From positions 1-33,874 of the forward strand of contig JAJZLM010000004.1 of the NCBI GenBank assembly GCA_021850635.1: 33,874 nucleotides of DNA, given 5' to 3'. Origin of the DNA: Nanobdellota archaeon (lineage in GTDB: Archaea; Nanobdellota; Nanobdellia; Parvarchaeales; Parvarchaeaceae). Below are positions 7,748 through 15,205 of this stretch, piece by piece. Position 1 is the first letter of the stretch; each line of letters begins with the position of its first letter. The position numbers were made by a program, and so were the translations under genes. The notes under the pieces are model-generated. The model was not told where the DNA came from, ran no database searches, and was given only the letters and a program-made list of their open reading frames with translations.

Positions 7748-8047
7748 ATGGAATTTAAAATAACTTTGAAGAAGGAAGACAAATTGTTCGATAGAATCGT
7801 TGTGAACTTCACAATAAAAATAGAGCCAAAGGAGACTGTGAAGCTCGAAGACATAAAAAGCAAACTATCTGAAGAGTTTAAAGACGGGTTAATAATAATA
7901 TATACCATGAAAAACGTGTATGGTAAGCGTGATATCAACGGTATAGCGCAAGTGTATAAAAATGAAGACGTCGCTAAAAAGATACTGCAGAAGTACGTGC
8001 TGAAGAAAAACGGGATAGAATATGCCAAAGGAAAAGAGAAAAAATAG
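7748..8047 (+). CDS. rps24e: Small ribosomal subunit protein eS24 (S24e)
   Basis: 99 aa from the ATG at 7748. An in-frame TTG at 7739 overlaps spt4, but the family begins with M-[DE]-hydrophobic-K-I, as in MEFKITLKK, so the ATG is preferred. Recognisable elements are DRIVVNFTI, the KEDVAK helix and a central GDG-like turn rewritten as FKDGLIIIY with VYGKRDINGIAQVY. eS24 sits on the body of the small subunit. The 3' end overlaps rps27ae by 26 bp in another frame, so translation is probably coupled. Confidence 0.94.
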   Translation: MEFKITLKKEDKLFDRIVVNFTIKIEPKETVKLEDIKSKLSEEFKDGLIIIYTMKNVYGKRDINGIAQVYKNEDVAKKILQKYVLKKNGIEYAKGKEKK

Positions 8048-8207
8048 ACCTTCCAACAAGATTTGGAAGCTGTATAAAATAGAAGGATCTGACGTAAAAT
8101 CTACTCATGAAACTTGCCCAAAATGCGGGCAGGGAGTCTTCATGGCGAAGCATAAGAATAGGCTTAGCTGCGGAAAATGCGGGTACACAGTATTTGCTGG
8201 AAAATAA
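8022..8207 (+). CDS. rps27ae: Small ribosomal subunit protein eS27-type zinc protein (S27ae)
   Basis: 61 aa. Archaeal S27ae is a free zinc-ribbon protein; in eukaryotes it is fused to ubiquitin. It has a basic start (MPKEKRKNRPSNKIWKLYKI), C-P-K-C-G (about 36-40), then C-G-K-C-G-Y (about 51-56), which supply four zinc ligands. No ubiquitin-like part is present, as expected. The gene begins inside the end of rps24e. Downstream 8208-8230 is T-rich (GCTTTTT), possibly a terminator. Confidence 0.95.
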   Translation: MPKEKRKNRPSNKIWKLYKIEGSDVKSTHETCPKCGQGVFMAKHKNRLSCGKCGYTVFAGK

Positions 8208-8289
8208 TCCGTGTCACGCTTTTTCAGGTTTGATTTTTAGATTCTCGTATAATCCTAAAAGTTAAATTAAGAAAAATATAGGATACACT

Positions 8290-9252
8290 ATGTACGTACT
8301 CGGTATAGAAAGCACTGCCCATACTTTTGGCGCTGGCGTAGTGAAGGATGGGAAGATATTATCCAATGAAAGAGATACTTATAAGCCTAAACAAGGGGGA
8401 ATAATACCGAACGAGGCTGCGCACCATCATTATATGCTTGCGCCTGAGATAATAAGGCGGTCCCTAAAAAAGGCCAATGTATCTATGGATAAAATAGATA
8501 TATTCGCGGTGTCTCAAGGTCCTGGTCTTATGCCATGCTTAAGAGTAGGATATCAGATATCTAGATTTCTCTCGGATAAGTTTAATAAGAAGATTATAGG
8601 AGTAAACCATTGTATAGCGCATATAGAGATCGCGAGAAGATCTACAGGTCTTATGGACCCTGTAATGCTTTACGTAAGCGGTGGAAACACTCAAGTGATA
8701 ACGTACGAAAATGGTCGATACATCGTGTTTGGTGAGACCCAAGATATCGGGGTAGGGAACATGATCGACAAAATAGGGAGAAAAATGGGTATACCGTTCC
8801 CAGCGGGTCCTATAATAGAGGACCTATCCAAAAAAGGAAAAAATTATATCAAGCTCCCTTATTCTATAAAAGGCATGGATGTTAGCTTCTCTGGAATGGA
8901 AACGTTTGTGTCAAGACTCCTAAACACAAAGAAAAAAGAAGATTTATGCTTCTCTATTCAGGAGACTGCTTTCGCGATGCTTATAGAAGCGAGCGAAAGA
9001 GCCATGGCCTACTGTAAGAAAGAGAGCCTTGTAATAACTGGGGGCGTTGCTGGAAATGACAGGCTAAATGAGATGGGCAGGATAATGTGTAAAGAACGTG
9101 GTGCAAAATTTGTGCGCATGGAGAAGGAATTTTCAGGTGATAATGGTGCGATGATAGCTTATACTGGCTATCTAATGCGAGACTACGAGACTATGGACGT
9201 TACACCACTGCCGACTTACAGAACTGACGCTGTAGAGATAAAATACAGGTAA
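8290..9252 (+). CDS. kae1: Kae1 (TsaD), catalytic subunit of KEOPS, tRNA t6A synthesis
   Basis: 320 aa, near the usual 325-340. Kae1 transfers threonylcarbamoyl from TC-AMP to A37 of ANN-decoding tRNAs. ASKHA-fold landmarks are visible: GIESTAHTFG near the start, the metal-binding NHCIAH with H107 and H111, the phosphate-binding YVSGGNTQ, ETQDIGVGN, and late SGDNGAMIAYTG with D284 as third metal ligand. An 82-bp gap and a TATA-like GTTAAATTA (about 8259-8267) suggest its own promoter. It is separate from Bud32, not fused as in many Euryarchaeota; a degenerate GTPase gene lies between them. Confidence 0.96.
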   Translation: MYVLGIESTAHTFGAGVVKDGKILSNERDTYKPKQGGIIPNEAAHHHYMLAPEIIRRSLKKANVSMDKIDIFAVSQGPGLMPCLRVGYQISRFLSDKFNKKIIGVNHCIAHIEIARRSTGLMDPVMLYVSGGNTQVITYENGRYIVFGETQDIGVGNMIDKIGRKMGIPFPAGPIIEDLSKKGKNYIKLPYSIKGMDVSFSGMETFVSRLLNTKKKEDLCFSIQETAFAMLIEASERAMAYCKKESLVITGGVAGNDRLNEMGRIMCKERGAKFVRMEKEFSGDNGAMIAYTGYLMRDYETMDVTPLPTYRTDAVEIKYR

Positions 9253-9253
9253 T

Positions 9254-9949
9254 ATGCCAATAAACGCACCCCAAGAATATTATGATTTAGAAGAGAGGTA
9301 CAGCAAAGAGAAAGACCTGGAAGAAAAACAGAACATCTTAAAGGAGATGATGCGGATACTTCCAAAGCATAAAGGTAGCGACAGAGAGTTCGCTTCACTA
9401 AAAAGGAGGATGTCTCTTTTAAAAAAAGAATCTGGTCGACATCCTCAGATCCACCGAACCATATCTATAAGGAAGAGATGGCCAAGAATATGTTTAGTCG
9501 GCTACCCACCAGAGGAAATTATTAAGCTGTTCAACCTCACAAAAATCTCATCGGTGTATTATGGCATCGTTAGGACGGGTACAATACAAGTGCAGTTGAT
9601 ATGCGTCCAAGAAGCCTCTAGATACAAGGACTTGATAAGCCAGAGCGAGATAGTGATATCAAAAGAAAAGCTTCCTGATTTTGGTAAGCTGCAGTTGGTC
9701 GAAGCCGTACCCGATGTCGAAGGCGCTGAAAAAATGTACGGTATTATAGGAGTTTATACGGAAGAATCAAAAGACGCAATAGCCATCAAAAAAGGCGAAA
9801 GCGTGCGTGATCTCTCAAAAAGACTGAAAATTGATGTGAAGAAAAACTCGTATGCGATAGTTTACGGCACGAATTTAAAGTTTCAAGGACAGAGAGTCGG
9901 ATTGGATTATAAGTTAAACGATGGAGACAGGGTGTTCATAAAGGTATGA
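9254..9949 (+). CDS. Degenerate DRG-like GTPase with TGS domain (pseudo-GTPase)
   Basis: 231 aa. Residues 1-60 (MPINAPQEYYDLEERY ... LPKHKGSD ... LKRRM) match the N-terminal helical module of archaeal DRG/Obg-related TGS GTPases. Where the P-loop should read LVGxPxxGKST, the protein has LVGYPPEEII (81-90): the lead-in survives but the GKS/T is gone. The next strand, about 101-118 (VYYGIVRTGTIQVQLICV), matches the DRG segment before the DxPG motif, which is also lost. The GTPase core is cut to roughly 90 residues. Residues about 165-231 form a TGS domain (ITVGV-like IAIKKGESVRDL ... LNDGDRVFI). It sits 1 bp after kae1 and overlaps bud32 by 4 bp. It probably cannot bind GTP and may act as an RNA/ribosome adaptor; that role is inference. 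Confidence 0.8.
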   Translation: MPINAPQEYYDLEERYSKEKDLEEKQNILKEMMRILPKHKGSDREFASLKRRMSLLKKESGRHPQIHRTISIRKRWPRICLVGYPPEEIIKLFNLTKISSVYYGIVRTGTIQVQLICVQEASRYKDLISQSEIVISKEKLPDFGKLQLVEAVPDVEGAEKMYGIIGVYTEESKDAIAIKKGESVRDLSKRLKIDVKKNSYAIVYGTNLKFQGQRVGLDYKLNDGDRVFIKV

Positions 9950-10542
9950 AAAAACTATCCTCTGGTGCAGAGGCCATACTTTACGAAGATGGTGATGTAG
10001 TCATAAAATACCGCAAGAAGAAAAGCTATAGGATAAAGGAGATAGACGAACCAATAAGGTACCACAGAACAAAAGCAGAGTTCCAAGCACTTAAAAGATG
10101 CAACGAAACCGGAATAAACGTGCCTTCCCCAATAAAGATATCCAAAGAAGGCGACAAGCTTTACATGAGCAAGATAGATGGAAAACAAATGGACTACTCC
10201 TTTTCTCTGAGTAATATGTCTCAAATCGGTGAGATGGTCGCGTCTATGCATACTGAGGGAGTCATACATGGGGATCTTACGACGGCGAACATCCTTATAA
10301 ACAGATCTGGGGCTGTCATTATAGATTTTGGCTTAAGTTATTTCTCCAGGAAAGACGAGGACAGAGCAACTGATATTGCAATGCTGAAAAGCGCACTGAG
10401 ATCGCGACATCCAAAGGAGGCTGAAGACGCGTATAGACTGTTTATAGCTTCTTATAGAAAACGCCTAGGAAAAGAATTTAAAGGGGTAGAAACACATCTT
10501 AAGGATATAGAACGTAGAAGAAGGTATCATGAAAACGGTTAA
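9946..10542 (+). CDS. bud32: Bud32 (PRPK-type) atypical kinase/ATPase of KEOPS
   Basis: 198 aa, typical size. Bud32 binds Kae1 and uses ATP to drive t6A formation. A small N-lobe starts with the Bud32 signature SSGAEAILYE, then RYHRTKAEFQALKRC (39-53), the family's R-x-x-R-T-x-x-E segment. The catalytic loop is HGDLTTANIL (D110, N115) and the metal-binding motif is DFG (127-129). The C-terminus ends in a basic RRRRYHENG rather than the classic R-G-R-x(3,4)-G tail, though it is Arg-rich. The ATG overlaps the previous stop as ATGA, and the end overlaps rps15 by 14 bp. Confidence 0.95.
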   Translation: MKKLSSGAEAILYEDGDVVIKYRKKKSYRIKEIDEPIRYHRTKAEFQALKRCNETGINVPSPIKISKEGDKLYMSKIDGKQMDYSFSLSNMSQIGEMVASMHTEGVIHGDLTTANILINRSGAVIIDFGLSYFSRKDEDRATDIAMLKSALRSRHPKEAEDAYRLFIASYRKRLGKEFKGVETHLKDIERRRRYHENG

Positions 10543-10954
10543 GATAAAAAATAAGTTTGTCCCGCACTGGCTAACGTACACTCCAGAAGAAGTGGAAAAG
10601 CTTGTGATTAACAAGAGCCAGAAAGGTCTGACTAAATCGCAGATAGGCTTGGCACTCAGAGATCAATATGGCATACCGTCCGTAAAGGACCTTACTAAAC
10701 AAAATATCGGTAAACTCATAGCTAAACATGATATAAAGGAGGAACTGCCTGAAGACTTGATAGCTATGTACAAAAAGGCAGTAAAGTTACACATGCATCT
10801 AGACAAGGAGAAAAAGGATAATAAATCGAAGAGAAGCCTTGTAGTACTAGAAAATAGAATAAAACGGCTTATAAACTACTACAAATACAAGAAAGTTCTG
10901 CCCGCATCGTATACATATAGTTTAGCGAATGCCAGATTGGTGGTCAAGTTATGA
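10529..10954 (+). CDS. rps15: Small ribosomal subunit protein uS15 (archaeal S15P/S13e)
   Basis: 141 aa, near the archaeal length of about 150. uS15 binds 16S rRNA helix 22 early in assembly. The archaeal N-terminal extension is present (PHWLTYTPEEVEKLV, GLTKSQIGLALRDQYGIPSV), followed by the conserved helix-turn-helix core (LHMHLDKEKKDNKSKRSL, ENRIKRLINYYK). The start lies inside bud32, and the stop overlaps the next start as ATGA. Confidence 0.95.
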   Translation: MKTVKIKNKFVPHWLTYTPEEVEKLVINKSQKGLTKSQIGLALRDQYGIPSVKDLTKQNIGKLIAKHDIKEELPEDLIAMYKKAVKLHMHLDKEKKDNKSKRSLVVLENRIKRLINYYKYKKVLPASYTYSLANARLVVKL

Positions 10955-11484
10955 ATGAGAACAGCGCATGGTTCAAGGTTGTCTCACGTGACTTCGAAAA
11001 TTCTGAGATAGGGGATATCTATGGTACGGAAACTAACCTTATTGGTAGAAAGATTGCTTACAGTGCATCAGAGCTAAAGGACCTGAGGACACGATCTGGA
11101 TACAGGCTTATTTTTAAGGTATCTGCGGTAAAAAAAGGCGAAGCCGAAACAGAATTAGATTCGCTGGTACTGTCGAGGGAACAGGTTGGGCGGTTGGTAA
11201 GGCATAGGTCTTCTAAGATGGATATTGTTGTGCCTGTGGTAATAGACGGTAAAAACTACGCAGTCAAACTAATGTGCGCCATAAATAAAGCAGAGAACAA
11301 GTATAAGAAAGCCGTCAGGGAAGAAACCACTACTTTCATAAAGGAAGAAGCAAAGGACGTGAAACTAAAGGACTTCATAATAGGTGCGCTTACGAACTCT
11401 ATACAGAACAAGCTTCACAAGAAGCTGAGCAAGATATACCCCACGAGGGTTGCTGAGATAAGAGCGATAGTTCCTATAAACTGA
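10951..11484 (+). CDS. rps3ae: Small ribosomal subunit protein eS1 (S3Ae)
   Basis: 177 aa, slightly short against about 190-220. eS1 sits near the mRNA exit site. Typical features are the N-terminal WFKVVSRDFENSEIGD, the strand GRKIAYSASEL, the basic SREQVGRLVRHRSSK, the helix TTTFIKEEAKDVKLKDFIIGALTNSIQ and the end KIYPTRVAEIRAIV. It is the last gene of the long plus-strand cluster starting at rpo7 and converges on the phosphoribosyltransferase-like gene with a 6-bp gap. Confidence 0.94.
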   Translation: MNENSAWFKVVSRDFENSEIGDIYGTETNLIGRKIAYSASELKDLRTRSGYRLIFKVSAVKKGEAETELDSLVLSREQVGRLVRHRSSKMDIVVPVVIDGKNYAVKLMCAINKAENKYKKAVREETTTFIKEEAKDVKLKDFIIGALTNSIQNKLHKKLSKIYPTRVAEIRAIVPIN

Positions 11485-11490
11485 TCATAG

Positions 11491-12324
11491 TCAACGCAAT
11501 CTGCACTCGAATGCATCCAGCTTTCCTATGCGTTCACAACGCATTTTTGTCTGCGCATACATGGATTCTATAAGTTGTCCTCCTATCACAGATGCAAAGA
11601 CTATTGAAGCTGGCTTATACTGAATTACATTCCTAAGAACAACCATGGCGGTTACTTTATCGACTACGATGTCATCTACTACTAATATGTTCTTACCAGT
11701 AATTAAATCAGCTGCATATGAATACGAAGAGGAGGACGGCAACATAATATTCAAATCATTCCTGGTATGATAAGAATACCTTATAGGCAATATTTTACTA
11801 TCTGGAAAAGCGTAGCCAGCTACAAAGGCTGGCAAAAATCCTCCGTCTGCTATACATATGACTGTGTCAAAATTATAACCAGTATTCTTTAGTTTATTCA
11901 TATTTGACCCGAAGTTATCTATGGTACTGTAATGACAGGCATATAGGTTTGGTTCTTGTGCCACATCCTCATAATCTATCGTCTTCAACAATTCTTTATA
12001 AGCTGCCCTAATAGTTTCTCTAGCTGGGATAAAAACATCGTCTTTCCTTTCTAAAAATGACTCTGCCGCAACCCTACCAATCGATATCAAATCTTCAAGA
12101 GCTTTGCTCTGTTCAGGCCACCTGTCTTTAGTCCAATTTTTGTCGACCAACGCATCAAAATACATCTGTGATATCTTGCACACATCCAGAAGCCGCTCGT
12201 AATAAAAGCAAGATAACCTACTTCCACCTGCTTTCTCCAGAGCGCTATCATCAGTAGTTTTAAAATTGTTTATTTGCAATAATATCTCCCGCAAGTGTTT
12301 GCCATTAGAGTTTTTGTATCCCAT
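11491..12324 (-). CDS. Phosphoribosyltransferase-like protein with N-terminal helical region
   Basis: 277 aa. Residues 1-135 look mostly helical and match nothing I recognise. Residues about 150-277 resemble a type I PRTase: FDTVICIADGGFLPAFVAG (152-170) is like the hydrophobic strand and Gly-Gly loop, and ILVVDDIVVDKVT (213-225) is like the PRPP loop (normally VDDxxxTGxT). The Gly and first Thr of that loop read DK here, so PRPP use is doubtful and the enzyme may have lost activity or changed substrate. The ATG lies 20 bp downstream of tRNA-Ala on the same strand, preceded by GGTG, a short Shine-Dalgarno. A TATA box would fall inside the tRNA, so tRNA and mRNA are probably cotranscribed. Confidence 0.7.
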   Translation of the reverse strand: MGYKNSNGKHLREILLQINNFKTTDDSALEKAGGSRLSCFYYERLLDVCKISQMYFDALVDKNWTKDRWPEQSKALEDLISIGRVAAESFLERKDDVFIPARETIRAAYKELLKTIDYEDVAQEPNLYACHYSTIDNFGSNMNKLKNTGYNFDTVICIADGGFLPAFVAGYAFPDSKILPIRYSYHTRNDLNIMLPSSSSYSYAADLITGKNILVVDDIVVDKVTAMVVLRNVIQYKPASIVFASVIGGQLIESMYAQTKMRCERIGKLDAFECRLR

Positions 12325-12344
12325 AAAGCACCGAATTCTTCAAC

Positions 12345-12417
12345 TGGACTCGACGGGGTTTGAACCCGTAGTCTCTCCCATGCCATGGGAGCGCGTTGCC
12401 AATTGCGCCACGAGCCC
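12345..12417 (-). tRNA. tRNA-Ala (anticodon GGC)
   Basis: 73 nt, no intron and no encoded CCA. Read on the minus strand: acceptor GGGCUCG pairs with CGAGUCC, including the G3-U70 wobble that marks alanine tRNAs. The D arm is GCG/CGC, the anticodon arm CUCCC/GGGAG closes the loop AUGGCAU (anticodon GGC), the T arm is ACGGG/CCCGU with loop UUCAAAC, and the discriminator is A. A PRTase-like gene follows 20 bp downstream on the same strand. Confidence 0.96.
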
Positions 12418-12475
12418 TTGATAAAATATAGAGATAGTTTAAGAATAAAAACATGGCACAGCTAATATTGTGTTA

Positions 12476-13780
12476 TCATCTATGTATGTCTCCACCATGT
12501 TTTCTCAACCTATAATCAATCCTATCCATCTCGTTCTTAGCGTTTTTAAGGCTCTTCCCAGACATTTTTCCTGAGTTTATCTGATTAGACAAGAATTCTC
12601 GCCTATGTTTCAACGCCTGATTCTCTATTTCATGTTGCATGTGTGAATCGAGTTTACCTTTATCATCCACAGGTGATTTTAACGAAAACCAGAGCGGTGG
12701 TTTTATTCTTCTATCTAACACACTAACCCCACCTATGTTAGTGTTATATTTTTCGTCTTTCTCTTCTCTTCTTCCAAAGAAACCCTTTTTTGCCTGTTGC
12801 GACCCGCTAGGTAATGATATGGCCTGTCCGCCTGATTTTGTAATACGCTTCTCAATCTCTGCAGAAGCGTTTATATCTCCTTTTGCAGCCATTTTAGAGA
12901 GTTCCTTATCATTGAAACTTTTATAGTTTGCTGTCAGCTGTAGCTGCTGTGGCGCGGGTAGCTGCTTTAGTTGCCGCTCTTGCAACTGTTTTATCTGTGA
13001 TTTTTGTTCTACCTCCATAGGGTGTTTCTTGTCTTTATTACCTCCTCTAGCAATATGTATAAGGATTGCAATCACCGCAACTATCACAATAACATAAAAG
13101 GCTAGCATTACTGGCTGCAGAAGGAACGCACCCAATCCAGGTACGAAAATTGATAGGAGTATATAGATGACTATAAATGGCACTACTATCCTTACCAATG
13201 GGGCCCTAGAACGTCTAAAGAGCCTTACAAATGAGATTATAATCAGCGCAAGCACTACTAGTACTATCACATATGAGATTATTGCTGCTATATTGAAGCC
13301 AACTGCTCTATTAGCAGAAGCAGAGAAGTTAGACCACGCGGGGTTCGTGAATATCAAATACATCATTACCAACAGAACCAAAGTACCAATCAATTTTGTT
13401 GCTGTTCTTCCCTTTAACTGTTTGCTAGGTACTATCAGCATAGCTAAGAGGAATATAAAGATAAGCAAAGTAGCTGAGATATTAAGAAATATCTGGAGCA
13501 AAGCCGAATTGGTATATAACAAAACAGACGTTATCGCTCCAAAAAGGAGAGATATGGAGGCTGCTCCCCCTCTCAAAGAGGTGCGCTGAAGTGCCTGGTT
13601 TAATATTACGAATATCGCCATGCCGAATATAACCGCGTATAGAATGGAGGTATATGGAGTTATGCTGAATATACTACCAGAACCGGAGCCTGTTTCTAAA
13701 CCTGGGACAGTAAGTGCACTTACTGTAGGCAATGCTAAAGCCACAACGGCTGCAATCGCAAAAAGCAAACCTTTTGACAT
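12476..13780 (-). CDS. Large polytopic membrane protein with cytoplasmic tail (member D of the 5-TM-like family)
   Basis: 434 aa. An N-terminal signal-like helix (about 5-23) is followed by about seven more membrane helices to residue 245. A soluble charged tail (about 246-434) is Gln-rich (QIKQLQERQLKQL, PQQLQL) and ends in basic helices. Residues 45-130 (SILYAVIFGMAIFVILNQAL..., IFLLAMLIVPSK) repeat the TM1-TM3 pattern of the proteins at 3860-5730, which suggests distant homology. The ATG at 13780 lies 21-30 bp from an AT-rich TATA-like box (13801-13810). A 9-bp inverted repeat overlaps that box. Function unknown. Confidence 0.75.
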   Translation of the reverse strand: MSKGLLFAIAAVVALALPTVSALTVPGLETGSGSGSIFSITPYTSILYAVIFGMAIFVILNQALQRTSLRGGAASISLLFGAITSVLLYTNSALLQIFLNISATLLIFIFLLAMLIVPSKQLKGRTATKLIGTLVLLVMMYLIFTNPAWSNFSASANRAVGFNIAAIISYVIVLVVLALIIISFVRLFRRSRAPLVRIVVPFIVIYILLSIFVPGLGAFLLQPVMLAFYVIVIVAVIAILIHIARGGNKDKKHPMEVEQKSQIKQLQERQLKQLPAPQQLQLTANYKSFNDKELSKMAAKGDINASAEIEKRITKSGGQAISLPSGSQQAKKGFFGRREEKDEKYNTNIGGVSVLDRRIKPPLWFSLKSPVDDKGKLDSHMQHEIENQALKHRREFLSNQINSGKMSGKSLKNAKNEMDRIDYRLRKHGGDIHR

Positions 13781-13800
13781 AGTATTTATAAGAATTGGAG

Positions 13801-13810
13801 ATATATTAAT
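13801..13810 (-). promoter_or_regulatory. TATA-like promoter box of the polytopic membrane protein gene
   Basis: On the minus strand this reads ATTAATATAT, 21-30 bp before the ATG at 13780, consistent with leaderless transcription. Confidence 0.5.
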
Positions 13811-13833
13811 CTGACATCCTCCTACAGATTAAT
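13805..13833. repeat. 9-bp perfect inverted repeat overlapping the promoter
   Basis: ATTAATCTG (13805-13813) and CAGATTAAT (13825-13833) are exact reverse complements separated by 11 bp. The left arm overlaps the TATA-like box of the minus-strand gene, so a regulator bound here could block or recruit the basal factors. Alternatively it is a chance AT-rich palindrome. Confidence 0.5.
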
Positions 13834-13925
13834 TCGCGGGATCTATCTAGTTTGTTGTTGTAGAGAATGGCTTTCTGCTCAACTTTATGTAATCTATTAA
13901 TCGACTCAAAACTACTTTTATCATA

Positions 13926-13932
13926 TTTATAA
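13926..13932 (+). promoter_or_regulatory. TATA box of the tfs operon
   Basis: TTTATAA lies 23-29 bp before the tfs ATG at 13955. It overlaps the first copy of a 10-bp direct repeat. Confidence 0.55.
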
Positions 13933-13954
13933 GATTATGAAAACATAAGATTAT
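13929..13954 (+). repeat. Direct repeat of ATAAGATTAT before tfs
   Basis: Two exact copies (13929-13938 and 13945-13954) with a 16-bp period. The first overlaps the TATA box and the second abuts the start codon. It could be a regulatory site or simply AT-rich sequence. Confidence 0.5.
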
Positions 13955-14194
13955 ATGGAAAATGACGACATAATCTTGAAGGGTAAAAGCAAACACCCAA
14001 GACTTAAAAAAGTCGAAGAAGCCCCCTCTGAGGACGAGATAATGGAAGACACTGAGTTTGAGGAGATTGCTTGTCCTAAATGCAATGCCAAGAAAGCAAT
14101 ATCTTGGGTCGAACAGACGCGAGCTTCCGATGAACCGCCCACTAGATTCTATAAGTGCGCTAGTTGTGGATATACATGGCGCGAATACTCCTAA
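13955..14194 (+). CDS. tfs: Transcription factor S (TFIIS-like cleavage factor), single zinc ribbon
   Basis: 79 aa, shorter than the usual 100-110. TFS inserts an acidic hairpin into the RNA polymerase funnel and stimulates transcript cleavage in backtracked complexes. The C-terminal ribbon is intact: C40-P-K-C43 and C68-A-S-C71-G-Y-T-W, with the catalytic hairpin QTRASDEPPT carrying D59 and E60. The N-terminal ribbon (normally M-x-F-C-P-x-C-G) is absent; residues 1-38 are charged with no Cys. The ATG sits 23-29 bp after a TATA box, so the short form is probably real. The reductase gene starts 15 bp downstream. Confidence 0.92.
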   Translation: MENDDIILKGKSKHPRLKKVEEAPSEDEIMEDTEFEEIACPKCNAKKAISWVEQTRASDEPPTRFYKCASCGYTWREYS

Positions 14195-14209
14195 ATCTAA
14201 AAACGTATC

Positions 14210-15205
14210 ATGGAAGAAGTTGACTTAGTGATAATTGGTGCGGGCCCTACCGGACTATTTGCCACTTTCTGTGCAGGCTTAAGGGACATAACCAGCGTAA
14301 CTCTAGAGAGTATGAATACATATGGCGGACAGATACCCACTTTATACCCAGAAAAAACAGTGTATGATGTGCAGGGTATACCAAGGATAAAAGCGCAAGA
14401 CTTGGCTGATAAAATGTATGAACAATCACAGTTATTCCACAATAAAATACAATTCAATAGCAATGTAACAGACATAATACCTACTAACGACAAAAAGTTC
14501 ATAATCGAGGTAAATAACGAGAAATCATACACATGTAATGTCGTGCTTTTATGCTCTGGTATAGGACGCTTTTCTCCCACTAAATTAGGCGCTGTGGGGG
14601 AGTCTGAATACGATGGAAAAGGAGTGTTCTATGCTGTAAAATCAATAGAAGATTTCAGAGGAAAAAAAGTAATGATAGTAGGAGGCGGTGACTCTGCATT
14701 TGATTACGCAAACATGATAGAGCCAGTCGCGTCTAAGGTTATCATATCCCAACACAATGAAAACCTAAAGGCAGCAGATAGCAGTATCAACACATTCAAG
14801 AAGAGCAAAAAAGCAACGATAATGCTTAACACTGAAGTAAAGGAAATAATCGGCGATGGTAATAATCTGACTAAACTTAGGATAGTTAATACATCCAACA
14901 ACAATACTGAAGAGTTAGACATAGACGCGCTTATAATTGCAATAGGACATAAGGCCGTGATTAACACATTCAAGTCTATTAAGTTAGAAGTTGTAAACAG
15001 ATACATAAAAGTAGACGGCGATTACAAAACTAATATCGACGGTATATACGCAGTCGGCGACGTTGCAAATCTGACGGATCAGCCAAAATTCGCGCTTATA
15101 GCTATAGGCGGTGCAGAAGCTTATTCAGCTATAAACAACATCAAAAAATACTTGGCACCTACGGCCCCACGATTCGGCGGCCACAGTAGTGAACTTAACA
15201 TATGA
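14210..15205 (+). CDS. Ferredoxin-NADP reductase (thioredoxin-reductase-like type)
   Basis: 331 aa FAD enzyme. It carries electrons between NADPH and ferredoxin. The FAD site is VIIGAGPTGL (7-16), then the segment GGQIPTLYPEKTVYDVQGIP, which is diagnostic of the YumC-type reductases. A second Rossmann motif VMIVGGGDSAFDYA (about 149-162) binds NADP, and the C-terminal FAD motif is GIYAVGDVAN. The CxxC of true thioredoxin reductases is missing, which supports the ferredoxin reductase call. A ferredoxin gene lies 11 kb away at 26896-27342. It is 15 bp downstream of tfs and overlaps the next gene by 4 bp. Confidence 0.9.
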   Translation: MEEVDLVIIGAGPTGLFATFCAGLRDITSVTLESMNTYGGQIPTLYPEKTVYDVQGIPRIKAQDLADKMYEQSQLFHNKIQFNSNVTDIIPTNDKKFIIEVNNEKSYTCNVVLLCSGIGRFSPTKLGAVGESEYDGKGVFYAVKSIEDFRGKKVMIVGGGDSAFDYANMIEPVASKVIISQHNENLKAADSSINTFKKSKKATIMLNTEVKEIIGDGNNLTKLRIVNTSNNNTEELDIDALIIAIGHKAVINTFKSIKLEVVNRYIKVDGDYKTNIDGIYAVGDVANLTDQPKFALIAIGGAEAYSAINNIKKYLAPTAPRFGGHSSELNI

